Below, one piece after another: positions 18,163 through 27,300 of a stretch of 64,000 bases of DNA; the stretch's first letter is position 1, and every line of letters starts with the position of its first letter. The notes beneath the pieces were generated by a model. That model made no database searches. It saw only the letters and a program-made list of their open reading frames with translations, and was not told the DNA's origin. Location of the stretch: contig NZ_JACJRC010000008.1 in assembly GCF_014697025.1 (NCBI RefSeq), positions 124,001 through 188,000 on the forward strand, given 5' to 3'. The position numbers and the translations under genes were made by a program. Origin of the DNA: Alkalinema sp. FACHB-956. GTDB lineage: Bacteria > Cyanobacteriota > Cyanobacteriia > Leptolyngbyales > Leptolyngbyaceae.

Positions 18163-18621
18163 TTAACCCAACTTTGCTTTCACGATCGCCTGCACCTTTT
18201 TGCCATCGGCCTTGCCTTTGAGTTGCTGCATGGCGGGCCCCATCACTTTGCCCATATCCTTTGGACTCGTGGCCCCCACCTGGGCAATGATTGCGTCGAT
18301 CGCTTGCGCCACTTCTTCATCCGTCAATTGTTGTGGCAGGAACCCTTCAATGATGGCTAACTCCTGGGCTTCTTGATCCGCTAAATCCTGCCGACCCACC
18401 GCTTGGTATTGTTCGATCGCATCCCGTCGCTGCTTTGCTATCTGCATCAACGCTTCCATTTCTTGCTCTTCTGTCAACGTTTGCTGGCCTGACGGACGGA
18501 CGCTAACTTCTTTCTCCAGGAGAACTTTTTTGATGCTGCGCAAGGTTTCCAGGCGCACCTTCTCCTTGGCTTTCATGGCGGATTTAATCTCTTCACTGAT
18601 ATGGTCAATGAGGCTTGCCAT
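18163..18621 (-). CDS. GatB/YqeY domain protein
   Basis: A 152-residue single-domain protein of the YqeY family, homologous to the C-terminal tRNA-binding part of GatB. It opens with SLIDHISEEIKSAMKAKEKV and contains the family signatures VRLETLRSIKK, DAIEQYQAVGRQDLADQE and MGKVMGPAMQQLKGKADGKKVQ, ending in VKAKLG. Length is typical. Whether it helps amidotransferases or acts elsewhere in tRNA quality control is not known. It lies about 160 bp upstream-wise of the kinase gene on the same strand. Confidence 0.92.
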   Translation of the reverse strand: MASLIDHISEEIKSAMKAKEKVRLETLRSIKKVLLEKEVSVRPSGQQTLTEEQEMEALMQIAKQRRDAIEQYQAVGRQDLADQEAQELAIIEGFLPQQLTDEEVAQAIDAIIAQVGATSPKDMGKVMGPAMQQLKGKADGKKVQAIVKAKLG

Positions 18622-19137
18622 TACACACGTCCTTTTGTAAACAATCTCGTTTAAATACTATTTTCTTGCCTAATGGTATTGGCAGACCGTCGAGAAATTT
18701 GGCACAATTAGTTGTCACTTCTAGTTGTCACTCCAGCTACTCTGACAACCTTGTCAGAGATTTGAGTCATTCAACTATCAGTTTCAAGTTTATAAGTTTC
18801 AAATTTAGCCTTGGTTGCGAAATTTCTTGAGCAACGACGGAACCTTAACCCTGTTGCCGAATTTTACTGGCTCGTCTTCGTTAACCTGTGTTTTCTTCCA
18901 CTTTTTGCGATTGCTTGATTCGCTGTTTCGTTTTTTGACAAATTTTCTTGGCAAATTTTTCTTGGCAAATCAATATCTTAAGGTTCCCATTTTGACCATG
19001 ACTGTCTCACGGCTGCAAATTTCTAGTGTGATTGTGCACAAGTGCCGCAATTGGTGAGATAGTCTTTAAGCAAGATCTGGGACGATGTTCTCTGATCTCA
19101 GTGATAAGATTGCCGTGAATGCGTTCGAGGGCTTGAC
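18622..19137. other. AT-rich divergent spacer between yqeY-like gene and prs
   Basis: About 515 bp without a supported gene. Direct tandem pairs are common: AGTTGTCACT twice near 18711-18736, AGTTTCAA-like copies near 18779-18805, and TTTTCTTGGCAAAT twice near 18950-18972. The region upstream of the prs GTG start must hold its promoter, but no consensus pair stands out. Confidence 0.5.
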
Positions 19138-20136
19138 GTGATCAGTTCTGCGACTCTGACTCTCCCCATTGCTTCTGCTCCTGTTGTTGATACTCACAAT
19201 AACCGTCTCTGTTTACTAACGGGATCCGCGAATCCGGTGTTGGCACAAGAGGTGGCCCGTTATTTAGGGATAGACCTTAGCCCAATGATTCGGAAGCGGT
19301 TTGCGGATGGCGAAATCTATGTCCAGATTTTGGAATCTATTCGGGGGAGTGATGTTTACATCATTCAACCTACTTGCCGTCCAGTGAATGATCATTTGAT
19401 GGAACTCATGATCATGATTGATGCCTGCAAGCGAGCTTCGGCACGGCAGGTAACTGCGGTTTTGCCTTACTACGGCTATGCACGGGCCGATCGCAAAACG
19501 GCGGGTCGTGAGTCCATTACAGCGAAGTTAGCCGCTAACTTGCTAACGAAGTCGGGAGCCAATCGCGTGTTGGCCATGGACTTACACTCTGCTCAAATCC
19601 AAGGCTACTTTGACATTCCATTGGATCATGTCTATGGGGCTCCTACGATCGTTGATTACCTAAGGAGCAAGAAACTAGAAGACTTGGTGATTGTCTCGCC
19701 CGATGTCGGCGGGGTTGCTCGGGCCCGAGCCTTTGCCAATCGTTTAGGGGATGCTCCACTCGCCATCATTGACAAACGTCGTCAGGCTCACAATGTGGCG
19801 GAAGTGATGAATGTCGTGGGCGATGTGCGGGGTAAGACTGCGGTGCTGGTCGATGACATGATTGATACCGCTGGCACGATTACTGAAGGCGCTAAGCTAC
19901 TGCGACGGCAAGGAGCACGGCAGGTCTATGCTTGTGCAACCCATGCGGTGTTTTCTCCACCGGCGATCGAACGCCTGTCGAGTGGCTGTTTAGAAGAGGT
20001 GATCGTCACGAATACGATTCCACTGTCTGAGGATCAACGATTCCCGCAGTTGACGATTTTGTCCGTAGCCAATGTTTTGGGCGAAACGATTTCTCGGATT
20101 CACGAAGACAGTTCTGTGAGCAGTATGTTTCGCTAG
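19138..20136 (+). CDS. prs: Ribose-phosphate pyrophosphokinase
   Basis: Makes PRPP from ribose 5-phosphate and ATP for purine, pyrimidine, His and Trp synthesis. The 332 residues start at a GTG. Motifs: LLTGSANPVLAQEVARYLGI, the DLHSAQIQGYFDIP metal/ATP loop, VVSPDVGGVARARAFANRLG, and the PRPP-binding loop VLVDDMIDTAGTI. A ten- to fifteen-residue N-terminal extension (MISSATLTLPIASAPVV) precedes the conserved core, as I recall for cyanobacterial forms. It is monocistronic by context. Confidence 0.97.
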   Translation: MISSATLTLPIASAPVVDTHNNRLCLLTGSANPVLAQEVARYLGIDLSPMIRKRFADGEIYVQILESIRGSDVYIIQPTCRPVNDHLMELMIMIDACKRASARQVTAVLPYYGYARADRKTAGRESITAKLAANLLTKSGANRVLAMDLHSAQIQGYFDIPLDHVYGAPTIVDYLRSKKLEDLVIVSPDVGGVARARAFANRLGDAPLAIIDKRRQAHNVAEVMNVVGDVRGKTAVLVDDMIDTAGTITEGAKLLRRQGARQVYACATHAVFSPPAIERLSSGCLEEVIVTNTIPLSEDQRFPQLTILSVANVLGETISRIHEDSSVSSMFR

Positions 20137-20340
20137 GGTGGAATACTTCCCTAGCCCCTGATGTTCAGTATTCGTTCAGCTAGGCCACTTGTGAGATGAT
20201 TCGGCGATTGAACTGAAGTTTTTATTCTTTTCTACTGATGTCATCGTTTTCGACTGAATAGACTGCTGATCCTGATAGATTCGATGAAAGGTTGATGGTC
20301 GATCAATGTCGATCAATAGGGTGTGCTGAATGGTCAGTGC

Positions 20341-20376
20341 ACCTTCTTTGCTTTTGCGACCTTCTTTGCTTTTGCG
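20341..20376 (+). repeat. Exact tandem duplication, 2 x 18 bp
   Basis: ACCTTCTTTGCTTTTGCG is repeated exactly with no gap. A separate pair of GTCGATCAAT lies just upstream, near 20299-20318. Confidence 0.95.
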
Positions 20377-20520
20377 AATATCTTCTCACTGGCTCGTTGC
20401 TCAAGGAATCGCATATCCAGGAAGGATGAATTGGAACAGCTGTAGCCACACCACTGGCAATCAACAGGGCATCATGCAGCTATCAATTGGCGATAACCTA
20501 GCCCATCTGCCCAATAAAAA

Positions 20521-20540
20521 TGGGCGATTTGCATCGCCCA
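20521..20540. other. Perfect 8-bp hairpin with alternative partner
   Basis: TGGGCGAT (20521-20528) and ATCGCCCA (20533-20540) pair around TTGC. The first five bases, TGGGC, can instead pair with GCCCA at 20509-20513, so the two helices are mutually exclusive. Confidence 0.55.
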
Positions 20541-20712
20541 CTGAGGAATGTCTCACTTTAGCTATGTCATTAATAGCTAGCGTCAACTTCATTCCGCAGG
20601 AATTGATTTCCAGATTTCTTAAGCAGTCTTTGTCAGCGGACGTTGATATTACTCGGCTATGCCGCGATTGCACGATCGTTGATATCCCTCGATCGCCCGA
20701 TCGCGCACAGGG

Positions 20713-21174
20713 CTAGTTCCAATCGTTATCTGCACCCAAAAATTCCGGTCGGCTGCTCCCAGGAATTTGCCAATCCTCATTTTCACCACCCACAACCAGC
20801 CGTTCAATTCCCACAAAATCTCGACTGAGTTGGTTGAGGGCATTGATTAGAATATCGATCGCGAGGGCATCACTGGTGCCTAAATCAAACCAACAGCGAG
20901 CCCAACTCCCTTCGTATTCAAATTCCCCCATGTTGTGCATCAGCGCCATCATGGAATTGTCTGCCTGGTCGTTATCGTAGGGCAGATAGCTAATTTCTAG
21001 TCCAATCTCTTGCACCTGAACATTTTCAGCATTAAAGCCACCTAGCTTGCCAAGATAAAACCAGGAACTGAAGACTTCTTCCACATACTGCTTTTCCATT
21101 TCAGAAGGCACTGTGGGAAACTTTAGCCAGATCCAAAGATTGAACTGGTCAAATTCACGAAACTCAACTTGCAT
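20713..21174 (-). CDS. DUF3531 family protein, 153 aa
   Basis: A soluble 153-residue protein starting MQVEFREFDQFNLWIWLKF. It contains MEKQYVEEVFSSWFYLGKLG GFNAENVQVQ, then 'FEYEGSWARCWFDLGTSDAL' and 'INALNQLSRDFVGIERLVVG GENEDW'. This is the pattern I know from the cyanobacterial/chloroplast DUF3531 family, which has no established function. Length is as expected. It is convergent with the long prs-side spacer and follows the TPR gene on the same strand. Confidence 0.78.
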   Translation of the reverse strand: MQVEFREFDQFNLWIWLKFPTVPSEMEKQYVEEVFSSWFYLGKLGGFNAENVQVQEIGLEISYLPYDNDQADNSMMALMHNMGEFEYEGSWARCWFDLGTSDALAIDILINALNQLSRDFVGIERLVVGGENEDWQIPGSSRPEFLGADNDWN

Positions 21175-21389
21175 AGAATCAATACTGAAAGTAAACAGGC
21201 AATCAACTAGAAAATGGGAAACTAAGTCGTGAATCTGTGAGTTAAGTTACGTTAGTTCAGAATACTGAACTGTTAGCTGCTAATCTAACGCCACCGAACT
21301 CTCGGCTATTAATTTTCCCACACTCCCGATCGTTCCTGGGCTTCCCGCCAGATTTCTATGCCGCCCAATTTATCGACCAACAGATAGTC

Positions 21390-22388
21390 CTATGGCTTTT
21401 TGTCAGCCGGCTTTTGGCCCGCTTGGGCGCGCTGATTGGCGAGGCGCAGTTCCCGCTTCATTTGGTTGACAAGTCCCGCAGGAAGTTGACTTTCTTTCTT
21501 GAGGGCTTGTTCAAAGAATTTGATGCTATCTGAGAATTTGCCTTGCTTGTAGAGAATTTGCCCCTTGAGGTATTGCACCTCAGGGTTATCGGGCGTTGTA
21601 CCCAGGGCCCGATCGACGGAGGCTAGGGCTTTATCCAATTTTTTCAGGTCACGATAGCCCCACGCTAAACTGCGATCGGCAATGTATTTTGGCCCTGCTT
21701 TTTGTTCTAGCCGTTCGATCGCTTGATCGGGATTGGACAGCGGCAAGCTCACATTCACCGCCAACATCAGATCCATTGCGCCTTTCACCAAGTTCAGTTC
21801 GGGATCGTTGGGAGAAACTTTTTCAGCTTCGTCTAACTTTTTAAACGCATCCTGTACCTTACCCAGAGCAGTGGGCATACCCCGCACCATCCCTTGGGAA
21901 TTAATCGTAGAAGCCGCTTCCAAAAAGTTACCGACGGCAATGTAGAGATTACCGCGAAGGGGATCGGAACTTGCCAGCTTTTCTGCGGTTTCGCGAGTCA
22001 GGGTGGCGTTGGATGTAAAGGTTCCCCCATCCCGTTGCATGAAAGCTAACGTTGATTTGAGGGCATAAACCAGGGGATCGCTGCCTTCCTTGGCAGCGGC
22101 CTGATCTAACAGTTCTAGGGTCTTGGGACTGTAATCGCCTTTTTCAAAGATCGCTTTGAAGGCTGCTTCCGTTTTATCCCCGATCGGTTTGGGATTGCTA
22201 GTGCGGAACGGATCCTTCGCCAAGGCAGGATTCGTTAAACAGCCCAAAAGCAACGCCGTACCACCCGCCAACAGGCCCAATCGTCGTGTCACCGGGAAGG
22301 ATTTCACCCCCAACGTATTCCCCGAAGAATGGGTGCGTTGAGCCGTGCGTTGAGCCATGCGTTGTCTAGCTGTGATTTGATTTGCCAT
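21390..22388 (-). CDS. Sll0314/Alr1548-type TPR protein, possible lipoprotein
   Basis: 332 residues. After a basic N-terminus comes a hydrophobic stretch LGLLAGGTALLLGC ending in a lipobox-like LLGC, then NPALAKDPF. It is therefore exported, either as a lipoprotein at that Cys or by signal peptidase I after ALA. Residues about 65-320 are helical repeats; the clearest TPR pair is KALASVDRALGTTPDNPEVQ YLKGQILYKQGKFSDSIKFF. The start is uncertain: the ATG at 22388 leaves a long basic arm, and the ATG at 22358 (MAQRTAQRTHSSG) gives a more usual signal. The arm itself contains a 12-bp DNA duplication. I recall this layout as the Sll0314/Alr1548 TPR family. Confidence 0.8.
   Translation of the reverse strand: MANQITARQRMAQRTAQRTHSSGNTLGVKSFPVTRRLGLLAGGTALLLGCLTNPALAKDPFRTSNPKPIGDKTEAAFKAIFEKGDYSPKTLELLDQAAAKEGSDPLVYALKSTLAFMQRDGGTFTSNATLTRETAEKLASSDPLRGNLYIAVGNFLEAASTINSQGMVRGMPTALGKVQDAFKKLDEAEKVSPNDPELNLVKGAMDLMLAVNVSLPLSNPDQAIERLEQKAGPKYIADRSLAWGYRDLKKLDKALASVDRALGTTPDNPEVQYLKGQILYKQGKFSDSIKFFEQALKKESQLPAGLVNQMKRELRLANQRAQAGQKPADKKP
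22333..22356 (+). repeat. Tandem duplication, 2 x 12 bp, in the TPR gene start
   Basis: GTGCGTTGAGCC occurs twice in a row, followed by a partial third copy. It encodes the repeated AQRT of the N-terminal arm on the reverse strand. Confidence 0.93.
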
Positions 22389-22459
22389 GGGTGTATCCGA
22401 TCGAGGATGTCTGCATTCTACTAGCGACTGATGACGCTAGGATTCGGTGGGAAGTTCCA

Positions 22460-22510
22460 AGCCAAATTTTTACCCAAGCCAGATTTTTACCCAAGCCAGA
22501 TTTTTAACAG
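22460..22510 (+). repeat. Tandem array, 3 x 17 bp
   Basis: AGCCAAATTTTTACCCA, AGCCAGATTTTTACCCA and AGCCAGATTTTTAACAG lie end to end in the divergent spacer between the TPR gene and the ATPase gene. Confidence 0.96.
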
Positions 22511-22636
22511 AATTCGTTCCCTAGGATTCGGCGGTTTCGGGGATCATTCGCTAAACTTGCATCAATCAGGTTTCTTCACCCTGAATATGGGCATAACTAG
22601 GGGAATCCTGAACCATACCTACCCCAGCCAAGCGGA

Positions 22637-23332
22637 ATGTTATACCTGCGAGATCTGTCCTACTATCCCACTGCCTGCCCCCAACCCATCCTCAACGCCA
22701 TCAACCTGGACATGCCCACCCAGCAATTAGGACTGATCGTTGGGCCAAGCGGCTCAGGCAAAAGTACTTTATTGGAAATTCTGGCAGGCTTGGCGGAACC
22801 CACCAGCGGCAGCATGTTCTGGCGGGAACAGGAGTTGACGTTTCTGCACATGCAGCAACTCTGCGGCTTGGTCTTCCAGTTTCCGGAACGGCATTTTTGT
22901 GGTGGGACGATTCTAGAAGAATTGCGCTTGGGCCATCCGGAACTCAGTAGCGATCGGATCCGGGAAGCTTTGACGGAAGTAGGACTCGATCGTTTATCGC
23001 TGCAAACTTCGCCCCATGCCCTCAGTGGGGGACAGCAACGCCGTCTAGCCTTGGCGGTGCAACTGATTCGCCAGCCCAATGTACTGTTGCTGGATGAACC
23101 AACGGCTGGCTTGGATTGGTCTATGCGACGGCAACTGGTCAAACTTTTGGCGAAATTAAAGGAGCATTGGACGTTATTAGTCGTCTCCCATGATGCCTCG
23201 GAATTGCTGGAAATCGCCGATCGCTGTTGGCAGATCTCCCAGGGCAATTTGAAGGAGGTGGCTCCCGCCGATCTGCGGCAACAGTTTACAGAAACTGCCG
23301 TGGCTTCAGGCTTATCTTCGATCGCGCCGTAA
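22637..23332 (+). CDS. ABC transporter ATPase, ECF/cobalt-type
   Basis: A 231-residue nucleotide-binding subunit: Walker A GPSGSGKSTLLEILAGLAEP, Q-loop LVFQFPERHFCGGTILEEL, signature LSGGQQRRLALAVQL, Walker B LLLDEPTAGLDW, and H-loop VVSHDAS. The Q-loop sequence 'FQFPERHFCGGTI' is typical of energy-coupling-factor ATPases and related cyanobacterial/chloroplast half-proteins. No permease or substrate-binding gene is adjacent, so it must work with partners encoded elsewhere; the substrate is unknown. All catalytic motifs are intact. Confidence 0.92.
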   Translation: MLYLRDLSYYPTACPQPILNAINLDMPTQQLGLIVGPSGSGKSTLLEILAGLAEPTSGSMFWREQELTFLHMQQLCGLVFQFPERHFCGGTILEELRLGHPELSSDRIREALTEVGLDRLSLQTSPHALSGGQQRRLALAVQLIRQPNVLLLDEPTAGLDWSMRRQLVKLLAKLKEHWTLLVVSHDASELLEIADRCWQISQGNLKEVAPADLRQQFTETAVASGLSSIAP

Positions 23333-23366
23333 TGCTGGCATCAGTGAGATCTGAGTTGGACCTTTG

Positions 23367-23410
23367 CTAGGCATTCACTAGGCATTCGCTAGGCATTTGC
23401 TGGACATTCG
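23367..23410 (+). repeat. Tandem array, 4 x 11 bp
   Basis: CTAGGCATTCA, CTAGGCATTCG, CTAGGCATTTG and CTGGACATTCG follow each other between the ATPase gene and rsmG. Confidence 0.96.
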
Positions 23411-23515
23411 CAAGCAGGGCGAGAACAGAGATGCGATGATGGGAAGTTGCGCGAACCTGACTGCACACTCGTTCAACGTGAATTCAACCCCTTCGTTCCG
23501 ACCCTCAGCACGCTC

Positions 23516-24244
23516 ATGACTGCCCTACCGCACAATCTTGACCTCTGGCAAGCCACCCTTGACTGGTGCCCTAGCGATCGCCAACAGGAGCAATTTCAGG
23601 GGCTCTACGAAGCACTGTTGGCTGGAAACCAACGGCTGAATTTAACCCGCATTACCGAACCCACGGAGTTTTGGGAAAAGCACCTGTGGGATTCCCTAGG
23701 TGGCATTATTGACTACCTCCAGGATCCAACTCCAGCGATCGAGATGATTGACATTGGCACAGGCGGCGGCTTTCCAGGGGTACCGATCGCGATCGCGTGT
23801 CCCCATTGGCAAATCACACTTTTGGACTCTACCCGCAAAAAAATTACCTTTCTACAACAAATGACCCAGGAACTGGGCTTAACTCAAATCCACTGCGTGG
23901 TCGATCGGGTAGAGCAGGTAGGTCAGGATCCTAACCATCGGGAACGGTACGATTTGGCAACCTTGCGAGCGGTGGCTGCTGCTAATGTTTGCGCGGAGTA
24001 TGCCCTGCCGTTGGTCAAAGTTGGGGGTGAGGCCATTCTCTACCGAGGCCAGTGGACGATGGAGGAAGAAGCAGATTTAATTCGGGCGACGGAAAAATTG
24101 GGTGGAGATTTGATCGAAGTCGAAACCTTTGTCACACCGCTGAGCGAGGGCCAGCGCACCTGTCTACATCTGGCCAAAATCAAACCTACCCCCCCGGAAT
24201 TTCCCAGGGCGATCGGCATTCCCACTCAAAAACCACTCAGCTAA
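23516..24244 (+). CDS. rsmG: 16S rRNA (guanine-N7)-methyltransferase RsmG
   Basis: Methylates G527 of 16S rRNA. I start at MTALPHNLDLWQATLDWCPS (23516); the frame is open to 23447 without family support. SAM motif: MIDIGTGGGFPGVPIAIA. Upstream it has the conserved NQRLNLTRITEPTEFWEKHL WDSL, and downstream VVDRVEQVGQ and DLATLRAVAAANVCAEYALP LVKVGG. Length (242) is normal. It converges with the large DUF4347 gene. Confidence 0.95.
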   Translation: MTALPHNLDLWQATLDWCPSDRQQEQFQGLYEALLAGNQRLNLTRITEPTEFWEKHLWDSLGGIIDYLQDPTPAIEMIDIGTGGGFPGVPIAIACPHWQITLLDSTRKKITFLQQMTQELGLTQIHCVVDRVEQVGQDPNHRERYDLATLRAVAAANVCAEYALPLVKVGGEAILYRGQWTMEEEADLIRATEKLGGDLIEVETFVTPLSEGQRTCLHLAKIKPTPPEFPRAIGIPTQKPLS

Positions 24245-24330
24245 TCTCAATGGGATTGATTTGTTTGATTCGATTCGTGAGGTAGCGCGATCGTCGCAGC
24301 GATACAGCCATCGAATGCAGGTTCAATTCG

Positions 24331-27300
24331 TTAAACCTGCAACGGCGATCGCAGCACACCACCACTAGCAACCCAGGGATCCGTTTGTTGTAAAGCAGAA
24401 GGTTGGAGAAGGGCGTTAGTCGATAGGGCGGTCGATCGTAGGGCACTAGAGCCAACCACCTTTGCCGTAGCAGTATCATCATTGACGATCGTGCCTGTAC
24501 CGCGACTAACGGCAAAGGTCGCATTGGTCAGGTTTGTCAAATTGACAGAGAAGGATTCATCCCCTTCCACCGTCCCATCCCCGCGAATCGGAACACTAAT
24601 GGTCTTGCGGGTTTCGCCAGGATTAAAGCTGAGGTTACCACTAATGGCAGTATAGTCACTCCCCGCGATCGCTTGTCCATTCACCGTTGCATACCTCAAC
24701 GAGACGGTTTTACTAGTTGCAGCGGTTAAACTCACGGTAAACACTGTATTCTTAGTTCCCGCATTACCTTCAGTAATTCGTACATTATTAATCGAAAGCT
24801 TGGGGGGAGTACTATCGTCATTGGTGATAGTAGCGATTCCCTTACTAGTACTTAAACTTGCATTAGTTGGACTACTAAGGTTAACCGAGAAGGTTTCATT
24901 AGCTTCTACCTGGGTATCTCCAGTAATTGCAATACTAATCGTCTTGCTAAGTTCACCAGCATTGAAACTTAAGGTACCTGTTTTGGCGGTATAGTCACTT
25001 CCTGCGGCAGCTGTACCATTAGCCGTTGCATACTTCACACTAATTGTTTGGGAACTGACAGCAGAGAGTTTAACCGTAAACACTGCATTCTTAGTCCCTA
25101 GGCTCCCCTCGGTCAAAGTGACATTATTGATAGACAAACTGGGGAGCGTGGTGGCCGTGTCATTATTGACGATCGTTCCCAGTCCCTGACTATCGGCGAT
25201 CGTGGCATTGCTCGCACCACTGAGATTGAGGAAGAACGACTCATTCGGTTCGACTGCCGTCTCACCTAGGACAGGAATCGCGATCGTTTTCGTCAGTTCG
25301 CCAGGATTAAAGCTAAGGGTACCGCTGGTGCTGGTGTAGTCAGACCCCGCCGTGGCCGTGTTATTGGCCGTGGCATAGTTGACTTTAACGAGTTGTGTGC
25401 TAGCTCCCGATAGGGTCACTGTAAAAACTGCATTTTGTGCGCCGGAATTGCCTTCAGTCACTTGCACATCATTGACCCGCAGACTGGGTAACGGTGAGCC
25501 ACCACTGCCAAATTCGACTGCGCCCACATCCGGCTGACTATCGCGAGTGAAGCCGAGTAAATCGGTAATCGGTGCCCCCGATACGCCAGTGTTAATGGCT
25601 GGACTACCCGCCAAGAGCGGATGGAACCAAAAATTTCCCGACTGCTGCAATGCGCCCAATTTCGGATCAACCGATCGCGCTCCCGAGGCCACACTCACAT
25701 CACTGGGGGGATATTGAATATTGCCGCCTTGGTCGGTAAATGTGCGGTTCACATGCTGTTGGATATTCCAGGGATTCGTCCCGTTATCAGCGGTATTGCG
25801 ATCGAAAATCGTATTTTTGAGACTGACGGAGGCGTCACTGGCTGCCACGATCGCGCCACCCACCCAGCCCGCATGGTTCAGAGCAAAGGTGACGTTGGTC
25901 AGGTTGGCCGAAGCATTGCTAAACAGTGCCAGGGCACCGCCATTTTTCACATAGTCATCAGCAGTCAACCCTTTAGCGGTTCGATTGCCTGAAAATGTAG
26001 TGTTGGTAATGGTGGAGTTGGTTTGATTAATCCAAACACCGCCCCCAGAGCCAGCGGAATAGTTGTCCACAAAGGCGGTATTGCGCAGAGTCAGGCTGCC
26101 ACTGCCTTTGCTGTTGCGGACATGGTCGATCGCACCGCCAGCGCCCATTTCACCCCCCGGCAAACCGATCGCTTGGTTGCTTTTGAAGCTGGAATTTTCG
26201 ATCGTCACCACATCTTCCGGATCATTGAATAGATAGAGTGCGCCTCCCGCTGATCGACTAATGTTATTTTCAAAGACGCTGTTTTTAATGGTGGTATTGT
26301 TATTCGCCCGATCGGTGAAGATTGCGCCCCCATAACCCCGCAGCGTCGGGTTGAGCGCCCCGGCACGATTATCCACCGTTGCCGCAGAGACATCGTTATT
26401 GAGGAACTTAGAATTTTCGATCGTGAGCTGACCGTTCAGGCTATTGATCGCACCCCCGTTAATACCTTTGTTCCCTGTAAATTCGCTATTGGTAATCGTC
26501 AAAGCCCCAGGGCCAAAGAAACCGATCGCCCCCGCTCCCCGTTCATCATTGCCTGCGGTTGCTTTGTTGCCCGTAAATTTGCTGCCTGTAACCGTCAGGC
26601 TGCCTTCATACTCGCTGTAAATAGCCCCACCGCCATTATCCGCTGTGTTATTGCTGAAGGTGACATTTTCAACGGTTAACTTGGCTTTGTGGGTCGTGGT
26701 AATTGCACCCCCGCGATCGCGGGTAAACCCATTGACCAACGCAAGATTTTTGACCGTCAAACTTGTGGGAAAATCCACATTGGAATTGAGTTGCAGAATG
26801 CGAGTGGCATTGTTACCACTGATTTTCAAGCCCGCTGCCGCCGCACCATCAATAATGAGGTTTTTACCCGCTGGAATGTCCAGTTGACTACTGAGGGTAA
26901 TGGTCTGATTTGCCAAGTTAGCAGCAAAGGTAATCGTATCTCCCGTTTTGGCGTTGGCGATCGCCTCCCGCAGTGACCCAGCACCGCTATTATTCGTATT
27001 GGTGACGGTGACCAAGGCCAATACCCCAGCATAGGACGCCATCGTTGCTGGATGTAGGATTGAGTCAAACGCAACGGCACCCAGCCGAGTTTCCAACTGC
27101 CAGTTCCCCGATCGATCGCCGTGGCCGGTTGGACTCACGGATGCTGCAATGTTCGCATCCGTCAACTGTTGAAACTTGTGCAGAAAAGCTTGGCCAACCT
27201 CTCCCTGGGCCACATTACAGCCGTACAGAACCCAATTGGGAGGCACTTCTGGATGACAGGCTGTAATGGCTGAAAAATATCCTGCATAGCGATCGAGGGT

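Larger units (their letters stand above)
20137..20712. other. Spacer after prs with competing hairpins and repeats
   Basis: About 575 bp. A frame at 20330-20716 exists but begins in an 18-bp direct repeat and has no coding character. Near 20501-20540 a perfect hairpin TGGGCGAT-TTGC-ATCGCCCA can compete with GCCCA-ATAAAAA-TGGGC. No T run follows. Confidence 0.45.

Noticed and set aside
20330-20716. 128-codon frame after prs
   Set aside because: It starts inside an exact 18-bp direct repeat (PSLLLRPSLLLR), has no ribosome-binding site and overlaps a hairpin region.
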